A stretch of DNA of 41,666 nucleotides from Lachnospiraceae bacterium (GTDB lineage: Bacteria > Bacillota > Clostridia > Lachnospirales > Lachnospiraceae), in NCBI GenBank assembly GCA_024694055.1, contig JAILKC010000074.1, forward strand, positions 1-41,666, read 5' to 3'. The translations under genes were made by a program, and so were the position numbers. This document shows, piece by piece, positions 24,850-33,789 of this stretch (its first letter is position 1; each line of letters opens with the position of its first letter). The notes under the pieces were generated by a model. That model searched no databases. It saw only the letters and a program-made list of their open reading frames with translations, and was not told where the DNA came from.

Positions 24850-24936
24850 TAGTGTGCCGCATAACGAGGCTGTAAGTATGCCCATTTTCAGGGCATCGCC
24901 ATAGTTAGCGAGATTAGTAAGAAGGAGGAAGACCTC
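24850..24936 (+). ncRNA. Ribosomal protein L21 leader candidate
   Basis: The 5' leader between the promoter and rplU is structured: GCC/GGC around GCATAACGA (24856-24870), a perfect hairpin ATGCCC/GGGCAT (24878-24896), then a conserved-looking stretch up to GGAGG. L21 leaders are a described autoregulatory RNA class in Bacillota; assignment to that class is from position and structure, not from a covariance search. Confidence 0.55.
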
Positions 24937-25242
24937 ATGTACGCAATTATTGCAACCGGTGGTAAGCAGTACAAAGTTGAAGAAGGCGATGTTATTCGTG
25001 TTGAGAAGCTTGATGCTGAAGTAGACAGTACTGTTACATTTGATAAGGTTGTAGCTGTTAAGGATTCAGAACTTAAAGTAGGCGCAGATGTTTCAGGTGC
25101 CAAGGTTACCGGTACAGTTACCGAGCAGGGTAGGGCCAAGAAGGTGATCGTATATAAGTATAAGAGAAAGTCCGGTTACCACAAGAAGAATGGTCACAGA
25201 CAGCTTTATACAGCCGTTAAGATCGACAAGATCACAGTTTAA
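24937..25242 (+). CDS. rplU: 50S ribosomal protein L21
   Basis: 101 aa, the normal length. Starts [18 protein letters not shown], the standard L21 opening, and ends in the [14 protein letters not shown] region that binds 23S rRNA. It is the first gene of the rplU-prp-rpmA unit behind a strong promoter and structured leader. AGGAGG precedes the ATG. Assembles early in the large subunit. Confidence 0.98.
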   Translation: MYAIIATGGKQYKVEEGDVIRVEKLDAEVDSTVTFDKVVAVKDSELKVGADVSGAKVTGTVTEQGRAKKVIVYKYKRKSGYHKKNGHRQLYTAVKIDKITV

Positions 25243-25244
25243 TC

Positions 25245-25571
25245 ATGACTGCAATTGAGATAGTCAAACACAATGGAAAGTATAGAGGATTTGAGTGTCA
25301 CGGACACGCAGGATATGCCGAAGAGGGCGAGGATATCGTTTGTTCGGCGATCTCGGTACTGACCATTAACACCGTAAACAGCATTGATCATTTTTTGGAT
25401 GATGAGGTAACATTTACCGCCAACGAAAAAGAAGGTATTATGCAATGCTATTTTTGCGGTGAACCGTCCAAAGAAGCTTCGCTTCTGATGGACAGCCTGG
25501 TTTTAGGTTTGGAGAGTATTGTAAGCCAATACGGCAAGCAGTACATTAGATTAGAGATTAGGGAGGTGTAG
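25245..25571 (+). CDS. prp: Ribosomal-processing cysteine protease Prp
   Basis: 108 aa. The catalytic His is in [18 protein letters not shown] and the catalytic Cys is the Cys of the same block. Prp removes the N-terminal extension of ribosomal protein L27. It lies between rplU and rpmA, the standard position, 2 bases after rplU and 4 before rpmA. The L27 substrate with the required extension is encoded directly downstream, which supports the call. Confidence 0.95.
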   Translation: MTAIEIVKHNGKYRGFECHGHAGYAEEGEDIVCSAISVLTINTVNSIDHFLDDEVTFTANEKEGIMQCYFCGEPSKEASLLMDSLVLGLESIVSQYGKQYIRLEIREV

Positions 25572-25575
25572 AGCT

Positions 25576-25860
25576 ATGTTACGTATGAACCTTCAGTTCT
25601 TCGCTCACAAGAAGGGAGTCGGATCCACCAAGAACGGCAGAGATTCCGAAGCCAAGAGACTTGGAGCCAAGAGAGCAGACGGACAGTTTGTAAAGGCCGG
25701 CAACATATTATACAGACAGCGCGGTACCAAGATTCATCCCGGTAACAACGTTGGACGCGGCGGTGATGATACATTATTCGCTCTTGTTGACGGAGTTCTC
25801 AGATTTGAGAGACTCGGAAGAGACAAGAAGCAGGCATCTGTATATCCGGTTGAGAAGTAA
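25576..25860 (+). CDS. rpmA: 50S ribosomal protein L27 with cleavable N-terminal extension
   Basis: 94 aa. Begins [18 protein letters not shown]: the NLQFF stretch is the extension removed by Prp before Ala, exposing the AHKKG end that reaches the peptidyl-transferase centre. The remaining sequence ([30 protein letters not shown]) is standard L27. GAGGTG upstream is the ribosome site. A terminator follows within 15 bases. Confidence 0.98.
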   Translation: MLRMNLQFFAHKKGVGSTKNGRDSEAKRLGAKRADGQFVKAGNILYRQRGTKIHPGNNVGRGGDDTLFALVDGVLRFERLGRDKKQASVYPVEK

Positions 25861-25872
25861 TACCAGCAAGTA

Positions 25873-25903
25873 AGGCTCTGGACTACATGTTCGGAGCCTT
25901 TTT
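25873..25903 (+). terminator. Rho-independent terminator after rpmA
   Basis: AGGCTCTGGAC pairs with GTTCGGAGCCT (11 bp, two G-U) around a 5-base loop, followed by five Ts. It separates the ribosomal-protein unit from obgE, at least partly. Confidence 0.85.
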
Positions 25904-25977
25904 GAATCCATGGATCTGTATATCGGCTTTACGTTAAGCCATTCGATATACGAGATCATATCAGGCAGGAGATTATC

Positions 25978-27288
25978 ATGTTTGCGGACAGAGCAACAAT
26001 ATATGTAAGAAGCGGTAAGGGCGGCGATGGTCATGTGTCGTTTCGAAGAGAAAAATATGTGCCTAACGGCGGCCCGGACGGCGGCGACGGCGGCAACGGC
26101 GGAAGTGTGATACTTAAGGTTGATAACGGAGTAAACACTTTGGCTGATTATCGTCATGTGCGCAAGTATAAGGCCGAAGACGGAGAAGAAGGTAAGAAAA
26201 GGAACTGTCGAGGTAAGAACGGACAGGATATAGTACTTAAGGTTCCGGCAGGGACGGTGGTCAAGGAAGCCGAGACGGATAAGGTTATAGTTGATATGTC
26301 CGGAGACACCACTGAGTATGTTCTGCTTACGGGAGGCAGAGGAGGTAACGGCAATCAGCATTATGCCACAAGCTCGATGCAGGCTCCAAAGTACGCTCAA
26401 CCGGGACAGCCCGCCAAGGAACTCACGCTTAAGCTTGAACTCAAGGTTATAGCCGATGTTGGACTTGTAGGGTTTCCCAATGTTGGTAAGAGTACATTTC
26501 TTACAAAGGTATCCAATGCCAGGCCGGAGATAGCCAATTATCATTTTACGACCATTAGTCCGCACCTTGGAGTTGTAGATCTTAAGGATGCTTCAGGCTA
26601 TGTAGTTGCCGATATACCCGGACTTATTGAAGGCGCGGCCGACGGAGTCGGGCTCGGACATGAGTTTTTGCGGCATATCGAACGTACAAGAGTTATAATA
26701 CATATTGTGGACGCAGCGGGCAGTGAAGGCAGGGATCCGATAGAGGATATATATGCGATCAATAAGGAACTTTCGCTGTATGATGAAAAACTTGCTCATC
26801 GTCCTCAGATAATCGCAGCCAACAAGCTCGATCTGATTGATGGGTCGGGTGAATATACAAAAGAAGAGATCGTTGATAAACTGAAAAAAGAGTTTGAGCC
26901 CAAGGGTTATATGGTCTATCCCATGAGTGCAGCTACGGGCGAGGGTGTAAAGGATATACTCTATAAAGTTCGTAACATGCTGGATGATCTTGATGACAGC
27001 CCCGTAGTCTTTGAACCCGAATTCTTCCCCGATGATGTCAGCACTATTACAGGTGAGCCGTTTACCGTGGAATATGATCACGAAGAGGATGAATATGTCG
27101 TGGAAGGACCCAGGATAGAAAAGATGCTTGGATATACAAATTTAGAAAGTGAAAAGGGATTTGTATTCTTCCAGAAGTTTATGAGAGAAAATGATATCCT
27201 TACAAAGCTCGAAGAACTCGGATGCGGCGAAGGGGATACTGTCAGGATGTACGGACTTAAGTTTGATTATTACAAGGAGAGCGAATGA
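25978..27288 (+). CDS. obgE: GTPase Obg (CgtA)
   Basis: 436 aa. Glycine-rich N-terminal Obg domain (about 1-158: GGPDGGDGGNGGS), G domain with GFPNVGKST (P-loop), DIPGLIEGA (G3) and NKLD (G4), and a C-terminal OCT domain (about 350-430). It binds the 50S subunit and acts in ribosome assembly and stress response. Starts about 115 bases after rpmA behind AGGAG, preceded by a terminator, so it may have its own promoter. The next gene overlaps by 4 bases. Confidence 0.97.
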   Translation: MFADRATIYVRSGKGGDGHVSFRREKYVPNGGPDGGDGGNGGSVILKVDNGVNTLADYRHVRKYKAEDGEEGKKRNCRGKNGQDIVLKVPAGTVVKEAETDKVIVDMSGDTTEYVLLTGGRGGNGNQHYATSSMQAPKYAQPGQPAKELTLKLELKVIADVGLVGFPNVGKSTFLTKVSNARPEIANYHFTTISPHLGVVDLKDASGYVVADIPGLIEGAADGVGLGHEFLRHIERTRVIIHIVDAAGSEGRDPIEDIYAINKELSLYDEKLAHRPQIIAANKLDLIDGSGEYTKEEIVDKLKKEFEPKGYMVYPMSAATGEGVKDILYKVRNMLDDLDDSPVVFEPEFFPDDVSTITGEPFTVEYDHEEDEYVVEGPRIEKMLGYTNLESEKGFVFFQKFMRENDILTKLEELGCGEGDTVRMYGLKFDYYKESE

Positions 27289-27575
27289 CAAGTAAACAAA
27301 GAGCCTATCTCAAGGGGCTTGCAATGAATATCGAACCGGTATTTCAGATGGGAAAAGGCAGTGTGACGCCTGAGTATACCGAAGCAATCAGGGAAGCGTT
27401 CAATACAAGGGAACTTGTGAAGATTAGCGTGCTTAAAAACTGTATGGAAGATCCCAAAGGTATTGCGGAAGTATTGGCTGATCGTACCGGGTCGCAGGTG
27501 GTACAGGTGATCGGTAAAAAGATAGTACTGTATAAGCCGTTTAAGGACGACCCCAAGATTATTTTACCTTTATGA
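27285..27575 (+). CDS. yhbY: YhbY family RNA-binding (CRM domain) protein
   Basis: 96 aa made of one CRM domain: TSKQRAYLKGLAMNIEP, the GKGSVTPE loop (GxxG-like) and a C-terminal IGKKIVLYKPF strand. It binds pre-50S ribosomal RNA. Its ATG overlaps the obgE stop (ATGA), so translation is coupled, and it sits in the usual Bacillota order before nadD. Confidence 0.93.
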   Translation: MTSKQRAYLKGLAMNIEPVFQMGKGSVTPEYTEAIREAFNTRELVKISVLKNCMEDPKGIAEVLADRTGSQVVQVIGKKIVLYKPFKDDPKIILPL

Positions 27576-27611
27576 TATAAGCTTTTACGGGTATACGTAA
27601 GGAGGGTAGAT

Positions 27612-28214
27612 ATGAAAAAAGTGGGAATTTTGGGCGGAACATTTAATCCGATCCATTTGGGACATCTTATCCTGGCGGAGCATGCTCTGTGCGAATATGA
27701 TCTTGATGAGATCCTCTTTATACCGACCGGAATATCGCATTTTAAGGATCCGAGTACGGTTTTGGACAAAAAGACGCGAATAGCCATGACGGGTGGCGCC
27801 ATAGAAGATAATCAGCACTTTGCTTTATCGACGATAGAGACGGACAGACCGGGCAATTCATATACTTACGAGACCCTGGAAGTGCTTAAGACGAATAATC
27901 CTGACACTGATTATTATCTGATTCTTGGCGCGGATACGCTTTTTCAAATAGAACAGTGGATGCACCCCGAGATCATCATGATGAATGCCAAGATCCTTGC
28001 TGCCGTAAGACGGGGACAAAGTACAGAGGAATTAAAGGATAAAGCAGCTGAACTTATGCGTAAGTTCGGTGCGGAGATATATGTACTTAAGACTCCTTAT
28101 ATCGATATTTCTTCCACGGACATCAGAGAGAGGATCAAAGACGGCAAGAGCATAAGGTATATGGTGACCGAGAGGACGCTTGAATATATAGAGAAGCATG
28201 GACTGTATAAATGA
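27612..28214 (+). CDS. nadD: Nicotinate-nucleotide adenylyltransferase
   Basis: 200 aa. Nucleotidyltransferase fold with GGTFNPIHLGH near the N-terminus, and the ISSTDIRERI motif near the C-terminus. It adenylates nicotinate mononucleotide to deamido-NAD, a step in NAD synthesis. GGAGG with 7-base spacing precedes the ATG. It follows yhbY by 36 bases and is part of the same operon as rsfS and yqeK. Confidence 0.96.
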   Translation: MKKVGILGGTFNPIHLGHLILAEHALCEYDLDEILFIPTGISHFKDPSTVLDKKTRIAMTGGAIEDNQHFALSTIETDRPGNSYTYETLEVLKTNNPDTDYYLILGADTLFQIEQWMHPEIIMMNAKILAAVRRGQSTEELKDKAAELMRKFGAEIYVLKTPYIDISSTDIRERIKDGKSIRYMVTERTLEYIEKHGLYK

Positions 28215-28272
28215 GTTTGGATCATTTGAACAGTTATATATAGTTGTATATAAGTTTACATAACAAGGATAT

Positions 28273-28614
28273 ATGGATAATAAAGAAAAGATCGAGTTAA
28301 TATACAAGAGCCTGGACTCACATAAGGCTGAAAATGTGCGCATAATTGATATATCAAAGATTTCGATAATGGCTGATTATTTTGTGGTCGCATCGGCGGG
28401 CAATATCAATCACGTACATGCGCTGTGTGATTACCTGGAAGAGGACATGAGAAAGGCCGGAGTGCATTATTCGCACATGGAGGGCTATGACAGCGCCAAC
28501 TGGGTATTAATGGACTATGGTGATATCATAGTTCACATATTTGATAATGCCAGCAGGGATTTCTATGATCTGGAGCATGTCTGGCGAGACGGGAGCATGA
28601 TAGAATTGGCGTGA
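28273..28614 (+). CDS. rsfS: Ribosome silencing factor RsfS
   Basis: 113 aa, typical length. Conserved blocks SIMADYFVVASAGN, HMEGYDSANWVLMDYGDI and the IFDNASRDFYDLEHVW end are diagnostic. It binds L14 on the large subunit and blocks subunit joining when nutrients are low. It lies 58 bases after nadD and 42 before yqeK; in many Bacillota the order is nadD-yqeK-rsfS, so this pair is swapped here. Confidence 0.95.
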   Translation: MDNKEKIELIYKSLDSHKAENVRIIDISKISIMADYFVVASAGNINHVHALCDYLEEDMRKAGVHYSHMEGYDSANWVLMDYGDIIVHIFDNASRDFYDLEHVWRDGSMIELA

Positions 28615-28656
28615 TCGTTCTTATTATGATCAAGGAGCTTATAAAGGTGGGTCGAT

Positions 28657-29253
28657 ATGAGTATATATGCTGATTTTACGGATATAACCGGGCAGTTGTT
28701 TGACAGACTTGATAAAAAAAGATTTTTGCATACGCTTGGTGTAGCCAGTACGGCGGCTTGTATCGCCATGAGCCTGGGATATGATATACGTAAGGCTTAT
28801 CTCGCCGGTCTATTGCATGACTGCGCTAAGTATATGGTTGATTCTGAATATGTAGCTTACTGTGAAAAGCACGATATTGATGTGGAAGACGTTGAGGCAA
28901 AGAATCCTGCGCTTTTACATGCAAAAGTAGGTGCATATCAGGCACATAAGAAATATGGCATTGTGGATGGTGATGTATTAAGTGCTATCAGATGGCATAC
29001 TACGGGACGCCCGGCAATGACCGAGCTTGAATCGATCGTATTTTTGGCAGATTATATCGAGCCCGGCAGATCATGTGATCCGGACCTTCCCGTTATTCGT
29101 AAGGAGGCTTTTGAAGACATAAACAAAGCCATCTGTCACGTATATCACAATACCATGAATCATTTGACACAAAGCGATAAAACACTTGATCCAATGACGG
29201 AGAAGGCTTATTTGTATTACATGGATAAAACCGGTGGAAAAGGTGCCGATTAA
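28657..29253 (+). CDS. yqeK: HD-domain hydrolase YqeK (diadenosine tetraphosphatase-like)
   Basis: 198 aa. HD motif in GLLHDCAKYM (near residues 50-56) with further metal ligands His in RFLHTLGV and LLHAKVGA, and His-Thr in IRWHTTG, all in the YqeK arrangement. YqeK proteins split Ap4A symmetrically to ADP. GGTGGG lies upstream of the ATG. It closes the obgE-yhbY-nadD-rsfS-yqeK operon; a terminator follows within 40 bases. Confidence 0.94.
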   Translation: MSIYADFTDITGQLFDRLDKKRFLHTLGVASTAACIAMSLGYDIRKAYLAGLLHDCAKYMVDSEYVAYCEKHDIDVEDVEAKNPALLHAKVGAYQAHKKYGIVDGDVLSAIRWHTTGRPAMTELESIVFLADYIEPGRSCDPDLPVIRKEAFEDINKAICHVYHNTMNHLTQSDKTLDPMTEKAYLYYMDKTGGKGAD

Positions 29254-29290
29254 AACTGATAATTTGAATAAAACGATAATAATATTTTGA

Positions 29291-29322
29291 CCTGCGGATG
29301 AATGCTTTCCGCAGGCTTTTTT
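29291..29322 (+). terminator. Rho-independent terminator after yqeK
   Basis: CCTGCGGA/TCCGCAGG (8 bp, loop of 9) followed by CTTTTTT. Ends the obg-yqeK operon. Confidence 0.9.
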
Positions 29323-29383
29323 CGTTTGTTTTATAACCTGTAAAACAATTGCAAATACACGACGGGCAGGCGTTTTGCTTCTA

Positions 29384-29412
29384 TTGACACCTGCTTTTTT
29401 ATTGAATAAAAT
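29384..29412 (+). promoter_or_regulatory. Near-consensus promoter of the EAL gene, start at the ATG
   Basis: TTGACA (29384-29389), exactly 17 bases, TAAAAT (29407-29412). Only 8 bases separate the -10 from the ATG at 29421, so the mRNA would have at most one or two leader bases and no ribosome site. Confidence 0.8.
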
Positions 29413-29420
29413 AGTTATAT

Positions 29421-31340
29421 ATGAATACTGAAATAGTTACATATTATTATAACTACACACCGGTCGGAGATATTCTTGTACTTGCCATATGTATGGTCTT
29501 TGTAATACTCATAAAGACTGCATATATCAATCGTACCAGGAATTTCTATTACCTCAAGGCCATGATCATTTTGCTGTTTACGGCAGGGCTTTCCGACTTG
29601 TTGTTTAATGTATCGATGAACCATATTGGAGAGATACCTCCGGTATTGCATTATATACCCAGAGCATTGATGCATTTGACGATATTTGCCAATCTCATGC
29701 TTTATGTGTTGTATATGAAAGAGCCCATGAATCTTGAGGAGAGGAGCAACAGAAGATTCTTTATCACGGCTCTTGTGGGCTATGTTGTAGTTACGGTTTT
29801 TGAGATAGTTGGTCCTATATTACATATAGGCTTTTATATCGATGATGAGTTAAACGTACATAACGGGTTCCCGATTTTCCCTGCGGGTTATGTATTCTAT
29901 GTGGGGATGGTATTGTTTTTGTTCATCAAATATCATGACCGCGTGTTTAAACAGGTATTTAACGGGGTATTTGCAACAATACTTGTCTCCATGCTGATCA
30001 TTTTTGTGCAGCACAGATTCGGACAGTCATCGTATACAGTGGCGACATTTACATTTCCCATATATGCGCTTTTATATCTTGTTCATTCCAATCCTTACGA
30101 TATAGAAAGCGGAGCGCTTGGGAGAAATGCGTTTTACGACTATATCAAAAACAGTCATGAACACAAAAGACCTTTGCTCATAATGAGTCTTGTGCTGTAT
30201 GACTATGATGTTGAGGGATATAATTATCCGCTTGAGATAATAGGTATCATAAGATACTTTCTTATGCATTTTTTCAAAAGGACATCGCTTTTCGAACTGT
30301 CCGGCGGAAGAAGAAGAGTGATGATTGCGGATATCGGCAAGAATTCGGATTATAAGGAGACAGCCGATGCGTTGCTCGAACAGTTTGAAAAAGTATATCC
30401 TGTCTTTAAGATTGATTATAAGATCGTGGCCATGACGACGATCGATGAGATGGGTAAGGGACGTGATTATCTTGAATTGTTCGAATTTATAGAGGATAAG
30501 ATGCCGAAAAACAATATCCGTTTCGTAGACGAACAGGATGTTAAGAGGTATCTGGACAGTAAGTATATATTAAATGAACTTGCGGATATTAAGGAAAAGA
30601 ACGATCTTAATGATCCAAGAGTGGAAGTATACTGCCAGCCGGTATTCAATATCAAAAAGGGTATATATGATACAGCGGAGGCTTTAATGAGGCTTAGGCT
30701 TCCTGAACTCGGTATGGTCTTTCCGGATGTGTTCATACCGATAGCCGAGAAGAATAACTATATCCGTACATTGACAAAGATCATACTCAATAAGACATGT
30801 GTACAGATAAAAAAGCTGCTTGATGAGGGGTATGGAGTTCGCAGGATTTCGGTCAATTTCTCGGTCTTTGACGTAAGGGATAATGATTTTTGCCATATGG
30901 TCGAGTCTATCGTACATGACGCCGGCATAGGTTTCAATAATATAGCAATAGAGATCACTGAATCCCAGAACGAGCAGGACTTTGAAGTGGTTAAAGAGAG
31001 GATCAATGAATTAAAAGGCAGCGGAATCAAGTTCTATCTTGATGATTTCGGCACCGGATACAGTAATTTCGAGCGCATCATGGAATTGCCGTTTGATATA
31101 ATCAAGTTTGACAGATCGCTTGTTATCGCGTCAAGTTCCGATGATAAGCTTAAAGCAATGGTATCACATATAGCCAAGATGTTTAGTGATATGGATTATG
31201 CGGTATTGTACGAGGGCATTGAAGATGACGCGGATGAGGCAAGATGTATAGACATGAGTGCAAAGTATCTGCAGGGCTATAAGTATTCCAAGCCGATACC
31301 GATAGAGAAGCTTACGGAATACTTTGTAAAGACTGTATAA
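29421..31340 (+). CDS. Membrane c-di-GMP phosphodiesterase: 7TM, degenerate GGDEF, EAL
   Basis: 639 aa. About seven membrane helices (residues 13-220), a degenerate GGDEF-like domain (about 225-375) whose active-site loop reads SGGRRRV instead of GGDEF, and a full EAL domain (about 385-635). EAL catalytic motifs are present: AEALMRL, SVNFS, EITES, LDDFGTGYSN, IKFDRSL, YEGIED and LQGYKYSKP. It likely hydrolyses c-di-GMP, with the dead GGDEF part serving as regulator and the 7TM part as sensor. The ATG has no ribosome site and lies directly after the promoter. Counterbalances the two cyclases in this window. Confidence 0.92.
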   Translation: MNTEIVTYYYNYTPVGDILVLAICMVFVILIKTAYINRTRNFYYLKAMIILLFTAGLSDLLFNVSMNHIGEIPPVLHYIPRALMHLTIFANLMLYVLYMKEPMNLEERSNRRFFITALVGYVVVTVFEIVGPILHIGFYIDDELNVHNGFPIFPAGYVFYVGMVLFLFIKYHDRVFKQVFNGVFATILVSMLIIFVQHRFGQSSYTVATFTFPIYALLYLVHSNPYDIESGALGRNAFYDYIKNSHEHKRPLLIMSLVLYDYDVEGYNYPLEIIGIIRYFLMHFFKRTSLFELSGGRRRVMIADIGKNSDYKETADALLEQFEKVYPVFKIDYKIVAMTTIDEMGKGRDYLELFEFIEDKMPKNNIRFVDEQDVKRYLDSKYILNELADIKEKNDLNDPRVEVYCQPVFNIKKGIYDTAEALMRLRLPELGMVFPDVFIPIAEKNNYIRTLTKIILNKTCVQIKKLLDEGYGVRRISVNFSVFDVRDNDFCHMVESIVHDAGIGFNNIAIEITESQNEQDFEVVKERINELKGSGIKFYLDDFGTGYSNFERIMELPFDIIKFDRSLVIASSSDDKLKAMVSHIAKMFSDMDYAVLYEGIEDDADEARCIDMSAKYLQGYKYSKPIPIEKLTEYFVKTV

Positions 31341-31421
31341 GGACGATCGCAGGACAGAGGATGCGGATTGTAATGCTTATGGTGCGGACCTTAAGCGTAC
31401 CGGCCATGATTGGAGGTTGCT

Positions 31422-32051
31422 ATGAATACAATTATCACAATAGGAAGAAAATTTGGCTCAAGAGGCCGCGAGATCGGCAGAAAGGTGGCGGAGTATTATA
31501 GTATTCCGTTTTATGATAAGGATCTGATCACACGTGCTGCAAAAGAGAGCGGATTCTGTGAGGAGATGATCGAGGTACATGACGAGAGACCGACCAGTTC
31601 CTTTTTGTATAATCTGGTGATGGATACCTATTCCTTTGGATATAACAGTTCGTCATTTATCGATATGCCGATCAGTCATAAGATATTCCTGGCACAGTTT
31701 GATACGATTAAAAAGGTTGCTATGGAAGGACCCTGCGTGATCGTTGGCAGATGTGCCGATTATGCTCTTGCTGAGAGGGATGATGTACTTAATCTTTTCA
31801 TATACGGGGATGAACAGGCGCGTATAGAGTCGATAGCAAAACGATACGAGCTCAGTATGGATAAAGCAAGAGATATGGTGAACAAGAAGGATAAGCAGAG
31901 ATCAAGTTATTACAATTACTATACGTCCAAGAAGTGGGGCAGGGCGGATAGTTATAATCTCTGTCTGGATAGTTCGCTTTTCGGTATAGAAGGGACCGTA
32001 AAACTGATCATACAGACAGTGGATGACCTTGAACAGATAAGGAAGGCATAG
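31422..32051 (+). CDS. Cytidylate-kinase-like protein
   Basis: 209 aa. P-loop variant IGRKFGSRGREIG near the N-terminus (GRKFGSRG resembles the GxxxSGG type), followed by a YDKDLITRAAKESG block and VIVGRCADYAL, all typical of the cytidylate kinase-like family (PF13189) that is common in Lachnospiraceae beside other genes. Nucleotide kinase activity is expected but not shown; bona fide Cmk is usually a separate gene. ATG 31422 is preferred for the GGAGG site 6 bases upstream over an in-frame alternative 12 bases earlier. It starts 81 bases after the EAL gene. Confidence 0.85.
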   Translation: MNTIITIGRKFGSRGREIGRKVAEYYSIPFYDKDLITRAAKESGFCEEMIEVHDERPTSSFLYNLVMDTYSFGYNSSSFIDMPISHKIFLAQFDTIKKVAMEGPCVIVGRCADYALAERDDVLNLFIYGDEQARIESIAKRYELSMDKARDMVNKKDKQRSSYYNYYTSKKWGRADSYNLCLDSSLFGIEGTVKLIIQTVDDLEQIRKA

Positions 32052-32079
32052 CAGTGTTTCTTTGACAGGAGGGGTATAT

Positions 32080-33231
32080 ATGATAGAGATCATCGTAGAT
32101 GAAGCGTCTGCTTTCGGCAGAGTGGATAAATACATACAAAGACTACTTCCCGGTGCGCCCAGAGGCCTTCTTTACAAGCAGTTTAGAAAAAAGAACATAA
32201 CTCTTAATGATGCAAAGATAGCCGGAAATGAAATCGTTCAGGCCGGTGATACTTTGCATTTCTATTTTTCAGACGAGACCTTTGAGAACTTCAAAAACGG
32301 CAAGTTTAAGGGCGGCAATGAGAATATACCGGAGGCTGATATTGATATAAATATCAGTGAACTGTTTGAGAGCGTGACTGCCCAAAAGGCCCTTGAAGCA
32401 GAAGTGGAAGGAAGAATGGCCTACGATACCTTTGGCGGTAATTCTGTGGGCATCATATATGAAAATGAGCACATTTTGGTCATGAATAAGCCACCCGGGA
32501 TATTGACGCAAAAGAGCAAGGCGGGGGATCTTAGCTTAAATGAATGGATGCTTGGCTATCTTATGCGCGGACTGAAGATTGACGGAGCTTCCATGATGCA
32601 TTTTAAGCCTTCCGTGCTGAATAGACTGGACCGTAATACATCCGGTATAGTAATAGCGGGTAAATCTTTGTATGCAGCCAAACTCATCAGCAAACTGTTG
32701 CAGGATAGAACTCTGTATAAGTACTATCGGACTCTTGTATTCGGACGTTATCCGGAGAATGATGAGGTCCTGATGGGATATCATATGAAGAATTGGATGA
32801 CTAATATGGTCAACGTTATGACCGAACAAGTCAACACCGAAGAAGCCCATAAATACGAGATTATTCAGACGGGCATCAGATATCTTAATACATATGAGAC
32901 GGAGAGTTATGGCTCTATTAGCGAGCTGGATGTGTCGCTTATCACAGGCAAGAGTCATCAGATCAGGGCGCATCTTTCGGCAGTCGGCTATCCCATTGTA
33001 GGTGATGCCAAGTACGGCAATCAGACTTTGAATGAAAAGGTCTCTCTGGTGGGGATCAAGCACCAATTGCTTCATGCATACAGGATCGCTTTCCCTAAAG
33101 ATGTGGCCGAGAAACTATTGCTCGAACAGACTTCTTTTGAGACTGAGATACCTCATGACTGGTTTACAAAGCTTGGCATCGATCAGATCAAAGTGGAAGA
33201 TATTGAACGAACAAATGAAAAGGAAGAATAG
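32080..33231 (+). CDS. RluC/RluD family pseudouridine synthase
   Basis: 383 aa. An S4-type RNA-binding domain at the N-terminus (about 10-75: GRVDKYIQRLLPG ... KKNITLND) and a catalytic domain with NRLDRNTSG (catalytic Asp), and the later LITGKSHQIRAHL motif. It converts uridine to pseudouridine in rRNA. ATG 32080 has GGAGGGG just upstream. About 40 residues between the S4 and catalytic parts are a charged insert. Six bases separate it from recU, so the two are cotranscribed. Confidence 0.92.
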   Translation: MIEIIVDEASAFGRVDKYIQRLLPGAPRGLLYKQFRKKNITLNDAKIAGNEIVQAGDTLHFYFSDETFENFKNGKFKGGNENIPEADIDINISELFESVTAQKALEAEVEGRMAYDTFGGNSVGIIYENEHILVMNKPPGILTQKSKAGDLSLNEWMLGYLMRGLKIDGASMMHFKPSVLNRLDRNTSGIVIAGKSLYAAKLISKLLQDRTLYKYYRTLVFGRYPENDEVLMGYHMKNWMTNMVNVMTEQVNTEEAHKYEIIQTGIRYLNTYETESYGSISELDVSLITGKSHQIRAHLSAVGYPIVGDAKYGNQTLNEKVSLVGIKHQLLHAYRIAFPKDVAEKLLLEQTSFETEIPHDWFTKLGIDQIKVEDIERTNEKEE

Positions 33232-33237
33232 CATATC

Positions 33238-33777
33238 ATGGCTACTTGGAAGAGCAGAGGGCTTCGCGGCTCTGTACTTGAGGAGATGATCGGTACTACC
33301 AATAATATATATGCATCTGAGCGTCTTGCTCTGATACAGAAGATTCCCACGCCCATCACCCCCATTGATATGGATCATAAGACCAAGCAGATAAAGCTGG
33401 CTTATTTTGATAAGAAAAGTACGGTGGATTATATAGGTGCGGTACAGGGTGTGCCCGTATGTTTTGATGCAAAGGAATGCGCGACTGATCGTTTTGCCCT
33501 TGCCAATATCCATGAGCACCAGGTGAGATTCATGGAGGATTTTGAGCAGCAGGACGGAGTCGCCTTTTTTCTGATACATTTTACCGGGCGTGACTGCTTT
33601 TATTATATGAGGCTGGATGAACTGCTCGTATATTGGAAAAGAGCCGAAGAGGACGGTCGTAAGAGTTTTACGGTAGATGAACTTGATCCTGATTTCTTCA
33701 TGGAAGATGTAAACGGTCCGGTGATACCGTATCTGGATTATATACAGAAAGATCTGGATAAAAGAAATGAAGAGTAA
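33238..33777 (+). CDS. recU: Holliday junction resolvase RecU
   Basis: 179 aa. The nuclease core is clear: KKSTVDYIGA (Asp of the metal site) and CFDAKECATD (Asp-x-Lys/Glu), with SRGLRGSVLEEMI near the N-terminus. RecU cuts four-way junctions during recombination and is typical of Bacillota. It follows the pseudouridine synthase by 6 bases. No terminator is seen before the histidine operon promoter region. Confidence 0.93.
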   Translation: MATWKSRGLRGSVLEEMIGTTNNIYASERLALIQKIPTPITPIDMDHKTKQIKLAYFDKKSTVDYIGAVQGVPVCFDAKECATDRFALANIHEHQVRFMEDFEQQDGVAFFLIHFTGRDCFYYMRLDELLVYWKRAEEDGRKSFTVDELDPDFFMEDVNGPVIPYLDYIQKDLDKRNEE

Positions 33778-33789
33778 ATTGTAATGTGT

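Noticed and set aside
25774-26565. Minus-strand open frame of about 263 codons across rpmA and obgE
   Set aside because: Antisense to two certain genes; no domain and no ribosome site.
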